Below are positions 53,871-63,400 of a DNA stretch of 64,000 nucleotides, in pieces (within the stretch, counting starts at the first letter, position 1; every line of letters begins with the position of its first letter). A program made the translations under genes and the position numbers. Source of the DNA: Nostoc sp. B(2019) (lineage in GTDB: Bacteria > Cyanobacteriota > Cyanobacteriia > Cyanobacteriales > Nostocaceae). The notes under the pieces were generated by a model that was not told where the DNA came from, ran no database searches, and worked only from the letters and a program-made list of their open reading frames with translations. Location: positions 186,001 through 250,000 of the forward strand of contig NZ_WVID01000009.1 in the NCBI RefSeq assembly GCF_010091925.1, read 5' to 3'.

Positions 53871-54326
53871 ATGCACGCTACTCGTTGTGTAATTCCTATT
53901 ATCAAATCTCCCAAAGATTACCAAGTATATCGCATTAGTCCTCACGACTCTAATCGATTAGCAATTATCTTCGATTCAACAAACGCTAATACTTCCTTGA
54001 CTTGCTGCATAGAAATTTTTGATGTTGGTGGACAAACACCGCCAAATCGTCATCAGTGGGCGGTGGAAATGTTTTTCATCCTCAAAGGGGAAGGAATAGC
54101 CATGTGTGATGGCAAGAGTGTCAAGATACAAGCAGGAGATAGTTTGTTAGTGCCTCCGACTGGTACTCATTTAATTAGAAATACAGGTTCCAGCCGCTTG
54201 TATACGCTAACTGTGATGGTTCCCAATGAGGACTTTTCTGAACTAATTCGCAGTGGTACACCAGTGGAGTTAGATGCGGAAGATATGGCTGTGCTAGGGA
54301 GATTAGATGCTTTGATGCCTTGTTAA
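53871..54326 (+). CDS. Cupin-domain protein
   Basis: 151 residues. The ATG follows AGGAGG and the stop of the preceding hydrolase directly, so they share a transcript. Cupin motif: HQWAVEMFFILKGEG (first His-x-His is reduced to a single His) and PPTGTHLIRNTG. It is likely a small-molecule-binding or accessory cupin for the hydrolase pathway; the weakened metal site is a question. Confidence 0.8.
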   Translation: MHATRCVIPIIKSPKDYQVYRISPHDSNRLAIIFDSTNANTSLTCCIEIFDVGGQTPPNRHQWAVEMFFILKGEGIAMCDGKSVKIQAGDSLLVPPTGTHLIRNTGSSRLYTLTVMVPNEDFSELIRSGTPVELDAEDMAVLGRLDALMPC

Positions 54327-54353
54327 AGATATTTGGAACCACAGATGATCTCA

Positions 54354-54377
54354 AGGGGCACAATATATTGTGCCCCT
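54354..54377 (+). terminator. Palindrome AGGGGCACAATATATTGTGCCCCT
   Basis: A perfect 24-base palindrome, 27 bases after the cupin stop. Related to the 7714-7737 hairpin; both follow plus-strand genes and could end transcription. Confidence 0.7.
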
Positions 54378-54419
54378 ACTCGTTTACGAGTATTTATAGC
54401 AGCTCTCAATTGTGTGAAC

Positions 54420-54600
54420 TACGCCAAAAAAAACTTAACTTCCAGTCCCTTCCTCAAAATTGAGGAGCCAGTGCCGTGGGCGGGTATCCCGACTTGAGGC
54501 GACTGACGTCGGCTTTTGTCTAACGCGTCTTGTGGTTAACATTTGTATTGCCGTGCCATCAAAATGCAATCTCATGACCGCAGAGTCGACAGGGCATTGT
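54420..54600. repeat. Dispersed Nostoc-type repeat block
   Basis: Contains a TCCTCAAAATTGAGGA hairpin (about 54451-54466) and GC-rich motifs (GTGCCGTGGGCGGGTATCCC, GACTTGAGGCGACTGACGTC) that I recognise as interspersed sequence of these genomes. No gene. Confidence 0.45.
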
Positions 54601-54609
54601 TTTTGGAAA

Positions 54610-56079
54610 TCAGGCTGATTTTATTCTCTCGTATGATATCAATCCCACGCTTCTCTGCGGCACGATCGTTTCAGCTATTGCGTGACAGATGGTGACAACT
54701 TCGCTACTTTTACCCCGAATTGGAATTTCAATTACAAATTCTGCTCCCTTCCCTGGACTTGAAATACAGCGTAACGAGCCACCTTGCTTTTCACTCACAA
54801 TCTGATGGCTAATCGACATCCCCAACCCTGTCCCTTTACCTGTAGGTTTAGTCGTGAAGAAAGGATCAAACACTCGTTGTTGAACTTCCTCTGGCATCCC
54901 TGAACCATTGTCAGCGATCCGAATAGCAATGCGATCGTCTCCCAGAACTTCTGTGCGAATCCAAATCGTAGGTAATAGAGTAGAACTGTTAGTATCGTCT
55001 ATTGCCTTCTCCAAAGCGTCAATCGCATTGCAGAGGATGTTCATAAACACCTGGTTCATTTTTCCTGCATAGCATTCCACTGGGGGCAAATCGCCGTACT
55101 CCTTGAACACCTGAATTGCCGGATAATCTGGTCTTGGCTTCAGACGATTCTGGAGAATCATCAGCGTGCTGTCAATGCCCTCATGAATGTCTACAACTTT
55201 GATCTCAGCTTCGTCATGGCGGGAGAAGTTACGCAGGGACTTGACTATTTCGCTAATTCGTTCAGTTCCAATTTCCATTGATGAGATGATTTTAGGCAAA
55301 TCTTCTCTCAGGAACTCTAGGTCAATTTTCTCTTTTTTAGCCTGAAGCTCTGGTATGAAATGGGTGACCTGAGCCTCATAAAACTGTAGTAATTCTAGCA
55401 AATTATTAGTATAATGACCAACATGATAAATATTGGCGTGTATGAAATTGACTGGATTGTTAATTTCATGAGCGATACCCGCCACCAACTGACCCAGTAT
55501 GACTAATTTTTCTGATTGCACAAGCTGAACTTGAGCCTGTTGTAAGTCGTGCAGTGATTGAGAGAGTTCCTGGGTTCGTTCTGTCACCAGTTGCTCTAAC
55601 TCCTGAGTGAGCTTCTGTAATGCTGTTTCTGCGACAGTACGTTCTTTAATTTCTTGTTGCAAACGTATATTCTGCTCTTCCAGTGTGGCGCTCATTTGTC
55701 GCAGCTTGACATGGATCTGGACACGGGCTAGCACCTCCATTTGCTGAAAGGGTTTGGTGATGTAATCCACAGCACCTAGAGACAGACCTTTGACCTTATC
55801 TGTTGTCTCAGTCAGGGCAGTCATAAAAATTATCGGGATATCTTTTGTTTTTGGATTTGCCTTTAGTCGGCGGCAAGTTTCAAATCCGTCAATTCCCGGC
55901 ATCATCACATCCAACAAAATCAACATCGGTGGATCGTATTCGACCTGTTTGATGGCACTTTCTCCATTTATTGCCACTGCAACTTCAAATCCAGCGTCTG
56001 TTAGGGCTTCTGAAAGTACTTCTAAGTTTGTGGGTGTATCATCCACTATCAAAATTACACTGGTATCTAAGGTATTCAT
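54610..56079 (-). CDS. Response regulator-sensor kinase hybrid
   Basis: 489 residues: receiver domain 1-125 (phospho-Asp in LILLDVMMPGIDG), a coiled coil (about 130-195), then HisKA with His in GIAHEINNPVNF and a HATPase_c domain (N box NILCNAIDAL, G box DNGSGMPEE, GKGTGLGMSI). There is no membrane segment. Such REC-HK proteins relay signals in cyanobacterial phosphorelays. It is downstream of the 942-residue kinase by 67 bases, so the pair probably works together. Confidence 0.93.
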   Translation of the reverse strand: MNTLDTSVILIVDDTPTNLEVLSEALTDAGFEVAVAINGESAIKQVEYDPPMLILLDVMMPGIDGFETCRRLKANPKTKDIPIIFMTALTETTDKVKGLSLGAVDYITKPFQQMEVLARVQIHVKLRQMSATLEEQNIRLQQEIKERTVAETALQKLTQELEQLVTERTQELSQSLHDLQQAQVQLVQSEKLVILGQLVAGIAHEINNPVNFIHANIYHVGHYTNNLLELLQFYEAQVTHFIPELQAKKEKIDLEFLREDLPKIISSMEIGTERISEIVKSLRNFSRHDEAEIKVVDIHEGIDSTLMILQNRLKPRPDYPAIQVFKEYGDLPPVECYAGKMNQVFMNILCNAIDALEKAIDDTNSSTLLPTIWIRTEVLGDDRIAIRIADNGSGMPEEVQQRVFDPFFTTKPTGKGTGLGMSISHQIVSEKQGGSLRCISSPGKGAEFVIEIPIRGKSSEVVTICHAIAETIVPQRSVGLISYERIKSA

Positions 56080-56146
56080 ATATAATTACTTTGATTGAGG
56101 TAGATGGTGAGAGATCAACCATTAAAAGTTTGAAGTTCAGCGGGCT

Positions 56147-58975
56147 TCAGTTCAGATATTTGTTAATAAAGCTTTGAAGTTTTTCTATTTGAAAACTCTG
56201 AGCTAATTGATAAATCTCTTGAGCAAATGGAGCCAATTGATAATCCATTTTTGCCAACTCATCTGCATACTTTTGAATTGCTTTAATGCGACCTTTCAAA
56301 GCCAGTTCATATAGCTGATTTAGTTCTTCTACTCCAGGAGGTGTGATTTCTTTTGCAGCTGACAATGATGAGGAATTACCTTCGTCTGGGCTGAATTTGA
56401 CATCAGGAGAAGACGCGATCGCATCTAAACTCTTTTGTTCATAAATCCAGTTTAGTTCTAGATGTAGCTGTAACTTTTCTAGCAGGTCAGAGGCTTGTAC
56501 AGGTTTGGGAAGAAAATCATCAGCACCTGCATCTAAACTCTTCTGTTTGTCAGTCTCGAACACACTTGCTGATGAGATAATGACCTTGAGATTTTTGAAC
56601 TCTGGCAAGTTTCGCAGATGGTGCATCATCTCAAATCCATCCATCACTGGCATAATCACATCGCTGATAATCAGGTTAGGAAGAAACTCGGCGGCTTTTA
56701 TTAAACCGTCTTGACCATTTTCTGCCTCTGCAAGTTCAAAGCCAATTGGTTCTAGCAAGTTAACGATGACAGAGCGATTTTCCCAACGATCATCGACCAC
56801 CAGGATTTTTCGTTTTTCACCCTTGAAACCAATGATTGCTCCTTGTTGAAAAACTTTAGATGTCTCTGCCCATTCTCTTGCTTCAGGAATCTCTACATCA
56901 AACCAAAAGGTACTACCTTTTCCCTCTTGGCTCTGCACTTTTATAATACTGTCCATCATGACAATAATTTTCTGACTGATAGTTAACCCCAGTCCAGTTC
57001 CTTCTGATTGCTTTTTGATATTCCCGACTTGCTCAAAGGGTAAAAAGATTTTCTCTAATTGATCGTTGGTCATTCCCACGCCAGTATCTTCAACTTGGAA
57101 GCGAATGCGGTAGGTTGAAAGTTCGTCTTGCTGGTTACTTGTGAGCTTCTGAGTTTTAACTAGGAAAGTTACTTCACCCTTGTCAGTAAACTTGATGGCA
57201 TTGCCCAGTAAATTAATCAAAACCTGGCGCAACCTTTTTTCATCAGTGTGGATGCCAAGTGGTAGTTGATTATTGGGTTGATAAACAAAGTTAACGCCCT
57301 TTTGCTCAGCTTTAATACGACAAATCTCAACAACACCCTGGAGAAAGGAAGGAAAATAAAAACTTGTGGGATGCAGTTCCATTTTCCGGGCTTCGATTTT
57401 GGAGAGATCAAGAACATCGTTAATCAGGGTCAGTAGGTGTGAGCCACATTGGTTAATAATGCTGATGCCTTTTTGCTCTTTCTGTGTTAAATTTTTTGAG
57501 CCTTTGAGGATCTGGGCATAGCCTAAGATACCGTTAAGGGGAGTGCGTAGTTCATGGCTCATATTGGCGAGGAATTCGCTCTTGGCTACGTTAGCACTAT
57601 CAGCAGTTTCTTTGGCTTCCTTAAGTTCGGTGGTGCGTTCCTCAACCCGAATTTCTAGTTCTTCATTTGTCTTTGCTAATTTAGTGAAAGATTCGCGCAA
57701 CTGCTGTGCCATGCGGTTGAACGATTGGGAGAGAACACTGAGTTCATTAACATGGGATTCTTCCACTTTCTGATCTAGCTCTCCAGAAGCGATCGCCTCC
57801 GAAGCCTGACTCAATTGCAGAATCGGTTGAGTAATCCAACGAGATGTATAGAACCCCAACACAATTGCCAGTCCTAAAGCTAACAGACACAACATGATTG
57901 TTGTATGGGTATTAGCGTCAATTTGCTTCATAAAGTCGGCTTCAGGCACAATAATGACCATCAGCCAATCTATCCCTAACTCATCGCGCCAAGGAGTGAC
58001 CTGAACAAACTGACGCTTACCTTTGAGCGAAAATTCAAGTTGTTGGATATCGCGAATTTTACTTAGAGCACCAAAATTCTCTGTTAAATATTTTGCAGTT
58101 GCGTTAATCAGGGGATCTTTACTGTCTGAACCCTTAAAGCGTTGAGGTTTACCATTCACCAGCATGAAGGGTTGCTCATCACTGGAACTGGCGATCAACA
58201 GTCCATTACGTTCCAAGACGAAGGTTTTTCCCGATGGACTAACTTTTAAGTGGCGCAAGAAATCACTAATCTGTGAAAGCCTTTGTTCAGCAGCAATCAC
58301 GGCAATCAGATTTTTGTTTGAATCATAGATGGGAAGGCTGGCAGCAATAGACAAATTAAAGGGTTCTACTAGCCAGTTATAAACTGGACTCCAGACAGGT
58401 TTACCTTGTTTAATTGCCTCTAAATACCAACCCTCATTTTGTGGAATAAATTCCCCATTGTCTTGAATAATCTTGATACGTTTTCCCTGGTTATCTGTTG
58501 CCCAACTGTAGAGATGATTGCTGCCATTGTACTTTTTTGGGGAAAGTTCATCGATGGTAATGCGTTGATCGCTAAAGAGATAGCCAGTAGCCAGGTAATC
58601 ACCTGTGGGGAAGCCACAAAGGATATAGCCAATGTTAAATGAATTTAGTCGCTTCCAAAAAAACTGCCCTAGTTGTTCTCTGTTTTCTAAATTTATCAAG
58701 CCCATTTCTATTACATCCGAATTAAGCTGAATAACCTTGTGGGGAATCTCCATGTAGCTATCCAGGCGTTGCTCAATACGTTTACTGACTTCACTTTGCA
58801 ACCGACTCACCAAGTCACTAACAGCCTTCTGCCCATTGCGTAGTGATAGGTATCCAGTCAGCCCTACAGCTGCAACGATTTGCAGGACAAAGGGAAAGAC
58901 AAGAATTAGACGCAGTGAGACTTTTTTGGATTTGCTAGAGCTAGAAACCTGACCAGAGAAGCTTTTCGATGACAT
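56147..58975 (-). CDS. Membrane hybrid sensor histidine kinase (Cache-HAMP-HisKA-HATPase-REC)
   Basis: 942 residues. Helices near residues 25-48 and 350-372 flank a periplasmic Cache-type sensor ([19 protein letters not shown]). A HAMP linker ([20 protein letters not shown]) leads to HisKA ([20 protein letters not shown]), HATPase_c and a C-terminal receiver ([11 protein letters not shown]). The last 80 residues are helical. It senses a periplasmic small molecule or ion; ligand unknown. First gene of the two-kinase pair. Confidence 0.94.
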   Translation of the reverse strand: MSSKSFSGQVSSSSKSKKVSLRLILVFPFVLQIVAAVGLTGYLSLRNGQKAVSDLVSRLQSEVSKRIEQRLDSYMEIPHKVIQLNSDVIEMGLINLENREQLGQFFWKRLNSFNIGYILCGFPTGDYLATGYLFSDQRITIDELSPKKYNGSNHLYSWATDNQGKRIKIIQDNGEFIPQNEGWYLEAIKQGKPVWSPVYNWLVEPFNLSIAASLPIYDSNKNLIAVIAAEQRLSQISDFLRHLKVSPSGKTFVLERNGLLIASSSDEQPFMLVNGKPQRFKGSDSKDPLINATAKYLTENFGALSKIRDIQQLEFSLKGKRQFVQVTPWRDELGIDWLMVIIVPEADFMKQIDANTHTTIMLCLLALGLAIVLGFYTSRWITQPILQLSQASEAIASGELDQKVEESHVNELSVLSQSFNRMAQQLRESFTKLAKTNEELEIRVEERTTELKEAKETADSANVAKSEFLANMSHELRTPLNGILGYAQILKGSKNLTQKEQKGISIINQCGSHLLTLINDVLDLSKIEARKMELHPTSFYFPSFLQGVVEICRIKAEQKGVNFVYQPNNQLPLGIHTDEKRLRQVLINLLGNAIKFTDKGEVTFLVKTQKLTSNQQDELSTYRIRFQVEDTGVGMTNDQLEKIFLPFEQVGNIKKQSEGTGLGLTISQKIIVMMDSIIKVQSQEGKGSTFWFDVEIPEAREWAETSKVFQQGAIIGFKGEKRKILVVDDRWENRSVIVNLLEPIGFELAEAENGQDGLIKAAEFLPNLIISDVIMPVMDGFEMMHHLRNLPEFKNLKVIISSASVFETDKQKSLDAGADDFLPKPVQASDLLEKLQLHLELNWIYEQKSLDAIASSPDVKFSPDEGNSSSLSAAKEITPPGVEELNQLYELALKGRIKAIQKYADELAKMDYQLAPFAQEIYQLAQSFQIEKLQSFINKYLN

Positions 58976-59063
58976 AAACCTATGGACTCACATTGGCACA
59001 GTTTGCTAAATATAGAATTCCCAAATTGAATTTGAAGTTTACTTAAACAGAGTTCAGGAGGAG

Positions 59064-59104
59064 CCAGTTGCTCCACTTGGGGTTTCCCCAAGTGGAGCAA
59101 CTGG
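59064..59104. repeat. Perfect 19-bp inverted repeat with 3-base loop
   Basis: CCAGTTGCTCCACTTGGGG, then TTT, then its exact complement. It sits in the 148-base gap between the membrane-protein gene and the hybrid kinase, both on the minus strand. Very stable as RNA on either strand. It could end the upstream transcript or be a mobile hairpin. Confidence 0.85.
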
Positions 59105-59123
59105 TGTTCAGGAACCAGAATGT

Positions 59124-59789
59124 TCACCACCAGTTGTTACGTTTGTTACCTGCATAGAGAGTCCTGCTCTGCTTGCAGATTCTTCTTCGTCTTTGCTGTT
59201 TGTAAGAGATCACTTGAACTGGTACTTTGGCACATAGAAGGAACGCAACAATGGTAGTAGTAACACCAAATAAGTAGAGAGGATAAGCCGAGAGTGCAAA
59301 AGACCAATGTTTAAGGGCGAAAAGATTGAGTATATGCGCTGCCGAAAATAGCATCCAGGTAAGTAGATCTTCTGTCTCAGGCTTATAGTATGACTTTCTA
59401 ATTGTGGGTAGTGCGCCCAGAAAATCAATCATGATATTGATTGAGAGCGCAATTAGGGGTGAACTAAACCGCCACCAGAGGAAGAGACTGATGCCAGCAC
59501 CCAACATACAGGCTCTGTCAAAGCGATTCCAGCCTCCTTCTCCATACTTAAGAGCAAGAATAGCAACAATGAGATGACCAATCGCAGAACAGACTGGAAC
59601 CCATATCGTGTTATCCGCACCAGAAAAGTAATAGCTGGTGGTAAGTATGAGACCTACAATCGCCCAAATCCACCAAGTTGCTCGATTAGGTCGAGTTTTG
59701 CCTTGAAAGATTGTGACTAAGTACGGCACAAAACCTAGTAGAGAGAGAAAACCGGCGGTTATACCAATTACTGCTTGCCAGTTCAGCAT
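59124..59789 (-). CDS. Multispan membrane protein with SWEET/PQ-loop-like look
   Basis: 221 residues from the second ATG (MLNWQAVIGITAGFLSLLGF), which fits the first helix better than the ATG at 59831. Seven hydrophobic segments. The stretch GFLSLLGFVPYLVTIFQGKT followed by RPNRATWWIWAIVG is PQ-loop/SemiSWEET-like, but the protein is longer than a SemiSWEET. The C-terminus is basic (QQRRRRICKQSR). Function unknown. Confidence 0.7.
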   Translation of the reverse strand: MLNWQAVIGITAGFLSLLGFVPYLVTIFQGKTRPNRATWWIWAIVGLILTTSYYFSGADNTIWVPVCSAIGHLIVAILALKYGEGGWNRFDRACMLGAGISLFLWWRFSSPLIALSINIMIDFLGALPTIRKSYYKPETEDLLTWMLFSAAHILNLFALKHWSFALSAYPLYLFGVTTTIVAFLLCAKVPVQVISYKQQRRRRICKQSRTLYAGNKRNNWW

Positions 59790-60001
59790 ATTTAATAATC
59801 CAATAAATCCATGAAAGGGTAGATGCACCAAAGAGGCAAGAATTCTCTGCCCCAGTGTTCAAGATCAAATTTATGTTCTAACCCTTACACTGGACTGTGG
59901 CCGAATGATTCTGAACTGGGGAAAATAATAATCTAGCAGTTCACCAATCCAAAAATAATGGGTGTAGGTCAGGTAAAGGGTAAAGGAAATAAACCTTTCC
60001 C

Positions 60002-60021
60002 CCGCCAAGTTTTTTTGGCGG
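60002..60021 (-). terminator. Hairpin CCGCCAA / TTGGCGG
   Basis: A 7-bp stem just after the stop of the haem-oxygenase-fold gene on its strand. Likely transcript end for that gene; no T-run on the minus strand. Confidence 0.45.
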
Positions 60022-60025
60022 ACTA

Positions 60026-60928
60026 CTAGAGTCCACAGTCCATTGTCTGAACTTCAGAACTAAACTGAACTTTCTCATGACTCTGAAGCAGTTCCAGACA
60101 TTCCCGATAAATCTCTCTGAACAAACGCTGTTGTAACTCCACAAATGCTTTATAGCCTTGAAACACCCATTCCATAATTTGCTGCTCCGATTCAGGCCGA
60201 TAGCGGATTAACATATTTAGAGCCTTCAACACATGCACAAAGTGTCTAGCCTCCGCACCGGAACCCTCATGCTTGCCGTGGATGACGACATAGCACCAAG
60301 GATCGTAATGATGACCCCGAATTTTAACAGGGGGAGTTCTCTCTCTAAGGTAGCGATCAAATCCAGTACCTTTGTTTTCGTAGCGGATAATCATGTCTAA
60401 CAACGCATATTCGCTATCGCCCAACATTTCAGAAGCTGCATGAAATCCTATTGCCTTAATCAAGGAAGCAATATCGCCAGGAGTTCCCGCATAGCCAACC
60501 ATTACCTCATCCACGATCGCATTCAGCCAAGTTGGAACCTGAGAAAATTGGTTGCGCTCTTCAGCGGAAAGTCCTGCATAGTCTCCCGCCGTCTTTAGAA
60601 ACAATTGAGCTAATTCGCGGTGGGTAATTCCGTGTGCACCTTCATCAGATGCCGCAACCATAACCTCAGCAGAAATCTGGAATCCCCGATCTGCTTCTTC
60701 GATCACTAATATCTCTGCATCTACAAACAAATAGCGAGACATAGCTATAGAACTCGCAAGGCGGGCAATCACTGAAGATGCATAGCCATTAAAGTAGCTA
60801 TAGCGCTGGAATAATAGATATAACGCAGTAGGGTTTTGTGCAGCCAAGCGAATCGTTGATGTTACTGTCTCATCTAGGTCTGAGAAATTAACCAATTCCT
60901 TAAAGATATTTTCAGAAAAGAGTGTCAT
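60026..60928 (-). CDS. Haem-oxygenase-fold (CADD/PqqC-like, DUF3865-type) protein
   Basis: 300 residues, all-helical and soluble. Several conserved acidic and His positions lie in helices (VDAEILVIEEADRGFQISAE; SDEGAHGITH; DPWCYVVIHGKHEGSGAEAR), consistent with a di-metal site of the haem-oxygenase-like oxidase fold. It resembles the cyanobacterial DUF3865 group (CADD-like). Redox enzyme likely; substrate unknown. It is followed on the same strand by the SWEET-like gene, 236 bases away. Confidence 0.7.
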   Translation of the reverse strand: MTLFSENIFKELVNFSDLDETVTSTIRLAAQNPTALYLLFQRYSYFNGYASSVIARLASSIAMSRYLFVDAEILVIEEADRGFQISAEVMVAASDEGAHGITHRELAQLFLKTAGDYAGLSAEERNQFSQVPTWLNAIVDEVMVGYAGTPGDIASLIKAIGFHAASEMLGDSEYALLDMIIRYENKGTGFDRYLRERTPPVKIRGHHYDPWCYVVIHGKHEGSGAEARHFVHVLKALNMLIRYRPESEQQIMEWVFQGYKAFVELQQRLFREIYRECLELLQSHEKVQFSSEVQTMDCGL

Positions 60929-61436
60929 AACTAAATTTTGTATGCTGCCAATTTCACTTTATTTCCAAAACAACTTGCTGGCTTCGAGAAGATTACTGGT
61001 TGTGTTGTGAGAATCGGTGACAGACTTTAATTTTTTTAGTTGCGGTCTGGTTAAGTGTTCTTAGGGTTTAATTAGAGCGTCTTTATAAAGTTTTTAATTG
61101 TTAATAAATGGTTGCTTTTTACAAAAAACTAGCAGTTTTCAGTACTTATTGTGTAGATAAAATGAAGTTTTATATTTAAAACGCTCATGAGCCTTGAAAA
61201 ATCATCAATGGGTTGATAAAGATTTAAAAATAAAGTTATAAGTAGAAGCGCTAATCATTAGTAAGTGTTGGATAGCTGTGAATAAACTGAAAATGAGGTA
61301 ACAAATAAGCAAATCCGGAGAATATTACAGCAAAAAAAATACGCTTACCTCTTGGCAAAATGCACCCTCAAGGACAAACAAGACCAAAAAAGAGAGAAGC
61401 GTAAGTGCAAGCAATAAACTCAAGATTATCATATTT
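60929..61436. other. Divergent AT-rich intergenic region
   Basis: 508 bases, AT-rich, between the haem-oxygenase-fold gene and the CocE-type hydrolase. No gene, repeat array or clear hairpin recognised; presumably promoters. Confidence 0.45.
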
Positions 61437-63056
61437 ATGCTCAAAATCCTCCCCAAACAAACTGCCTCAATGTACACTCGTGATGGAGTGCGCCTAGATG
61501 CAGATATCTACCGCCCCGATGCAGATGGTAAGTTTCCAGTATTATTAATGCGACAACCCTATGGACGTGCGATCGCTTCTACTGTTGTCTATGCTCATCC
61601 TACTTGGTATGCTGCCCACGGTTATATTGTGGTAATTCAAGATGTTCGAGGACGTGGCACATCTGAAGGTGAATTCAAGTTATTTATTAATGAAATTGCT
61701 GATGGCGAAGATGCAGTAAACTGGGCGGCAAAACTACCTGGTAGTAATGGCAAAGTTGGTATGTATGGTTTTTCCTATCAGGGAATGACTCAGCTATATG
61801 CCGCAGCTGGCAAACCCAGCGCCCTCACAACAATTTGCCCTGCCATGATTGGTTATGATTTGTATACAGATTGGGCTTATGAAGGAGGCGCATTCTGTTT
61901 GCAAACTAATCTCGCTTGGGCAATTCAATTAGCTACTGAAACTGCACGTTTGCAAGGTGATAAAACAGCTTATCAAGCATTATTCGCTGCTTCTCGCAAT
62001 CTGCCTTTAAATAATCCAGAAATACTGAATAATCTTGCGCCTGAATCGTTTTATCATGAGTGGTTAGCACATCCTCAACCAGATGCATATTGGGAACAAC
62101 TTTCGCCCAAAAGCCACTTGCAAGCTGTTGATTTACCCATGTTCCACATCGGGGGATGGTTTGATACCTACCTGCGCGGGACTCTGCATTTATATCAAGA
62201 TATGGCAGCCCGTAGCACTAAACCACAACATTTGTTAGTCGGGCCTTGGGCACATTTGCCTTGGAATCGCAAAGTTGGCGATATTGATTTTGGTACAAAG
62301 GCGGCGAGTCCTGTAGATAGGATGCAAATTCGCTGGTTTGACCAGTTTCTCAAAGGTATTGATACAGGATTGCTTCAGGAAGCGCCTGTTTGCTTGTTTG
62401 AAATGGGAAGTAATTTTTGGCGTAGTTTTCCTAACTTACCTATACAAAACCAGAAATCCTATTTTTTGTCAACCACCGGAATTGCCAGCATCCGAGAAGA
62501 TTCAGGAACCCTTAGCACTGAAATCTCAACACTCAGCACTACTGACGTATTGGTTCATGATCCTTGGCGACCAGTTCCGGCTGTGGGTGGTCATGCAGCA
62601 ATTCCAGCTGGTGTATTTGAGCGATTGCATATTGATTGTCGTTCTGATGTCTTAACTTACACTAGTGAAGCATTAATAGAAGACTTGCATTTGGCGGGGA
62701 ATGTGACGCTGGAAATCTGGAGTAGTGCCGATCAACCCAGTTATGATTTATGTGCAGTGCTGTCAGAAATTTATCCCGATGGGCGTGTGTTCAATTTAAC
62801 TCAGGGTTATGTGCATTGCCCCGATGGGGTAAATAATGTTTCTAGAAAAGTTCAATTGCAAGCGACTTGTATACGAATTGCTAAGGGAAACGCCTTACGT
62901 CTGAGTTTGAGTGCCGCATGTTTTCCGGCATACGCGATGAATGGTAATGGTGCAGTTATTAGTAGTGATAGTTTATTGAATGCTCAAGTTATCACTGTAA
63001 CGGTAAGTTGTGGATCAACTCATCCATCACAAATTGTTTTACCTGTGTATTTGTAA
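61437..63056 (+). CDS. CocE/NonD-family hydrolase (peptidase S15-like)
   Basis: 539 residues. The N-terminal alpha/beta-hydrolase domain carries the nucleophile in MYGFSYQGMTQL (G-x-S-x-x-G), with VVIQDVRGRGTSEGEF upstream; the His is probably in GPWAHLPWN and the acid in GGWFDTYL. The C-terminal jelly-roll domain (about 340-539) is of X-Pro dipeptidyl-peptidase type. Members cleave esters or acyl-peptides such as cephalosporin or cocaine; natural substrate unknown. It ends with TAA TAG just before a 21-bp minisatellite. Confidence 0.88.
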   Translation: MLKILPKQTASMYTRDGVRLDADIYRPDADGKFPVLLMRQPYGRAIASTVVYAHPTWYAAHGYIVVIQDVRGRGTSEGEFKLFINEIADGEDAVNWAAKLPGSNGKVGMYGFSYQGMTQLYAAAGKPSALTTICPAMIGYDLYTDWAYEGGAFCLQTNLAWAIQLATETARLQGDKTAYQALFAASRNLPLNNPEILNNLAPESFYHEWLAHPQPDAYWEQLSPKSHLQAVDLPMFHIGGWFDTYLRGTLHLYQDMAARSTKPQHLLVGPWAHLPWNRKVGDIDFGTKAASPVDRMQIRWFDQFLKGIDTGLLQEAPVCLFEMGSNFWRSFPNLPIQNQKSYFLSTTGIASIREDSGTLSTEISTLSTTDVLVHDPWRPVPAVGGHAAIPAGVFERLHIDCRSDVLTYTSEALIEDLHLAGNVTLEIWSSADQPSYDLCAVLSEIYPDGRVFNLTQGYVHCPDGVNNVSRKVQLQATCIRIAKGNALRLSLSAACFPAYAMNGNGAVISSDSLLNAQVITVTVSCGSTHPSQIVLPVYL

Positions 63057-63060
63057 TAGT

Positions 63061-63249
63061 CATCTACGAGTATCAAAGACTCATCCGCGAGTATCAAAGA
63101 CTCGTCCGCGAGTATTAAAGACTCGTCCACGAATATCAAAGACTCGTCTGCGAGTATCAAAGACTCGTCCACGAGTATTAAAGACTCGTCCACGAATATC
63201 AAAGACTCGTCCACGAGTATCAAAGACTCGTCCACGAGTATCAAAGACT
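63061..63249. repeat. 21-bp minisatellite, nine copies
   Basis: Nine head-to-tail units of CGTCCACGAGTATCAAAGAC-T type with scattered single-base changes, 189 bases, starting four bases after the CocE stop. As 21 is divisible by 3, each frame gives a heptapeptide repeat: in the CocE frame it is STSIKDS, on the opposite strand ILVDESL. The frame is open for both but no start or ribosome-binding site is seen. Confidence 0.95.
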
Positions 63250-63319
63250 CATTTGCTAATGATTATACTAGAACACCGATTCAGTATTTAAGATAGGGGC
63301 GAGAAAAACCGATTATTTC

Positions 63320-63348
63320 GTAGAGACGTTGCAATGCAACGTCTCTAC
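63320..63348. repeat. GTAGAGACGTTGCA / TGCAACGTCTCTAC dispersed hairpin
   Basis: A perfect 14-bp stem with a single central base. The best copy in the window of the GTAGAGACG family (see 8424 and 48002). Confidence 0.85.
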
Positions 63349-63400
63349 AGTCAACGATAATTGGTCGTTTTACCGAAAATAAATCGGGTTTTTGCGATTA

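Noticed and set aside
53450-53914. 154-codon frame antisense to the isochorismatase-family gene
   Set aside because: Shadow; the sense strand has the full catalytic triad.
63020-63244. 74-codon minus-strand frame over the minisatellite
   Set aside because: Pure heptapeptide repetition caused by the 21-base period, no start signal.
63061-63249. 21-bp repeat as a CRISPR array
   Set aside because: Units are head to tail with no spacers, and no cas genes are near.
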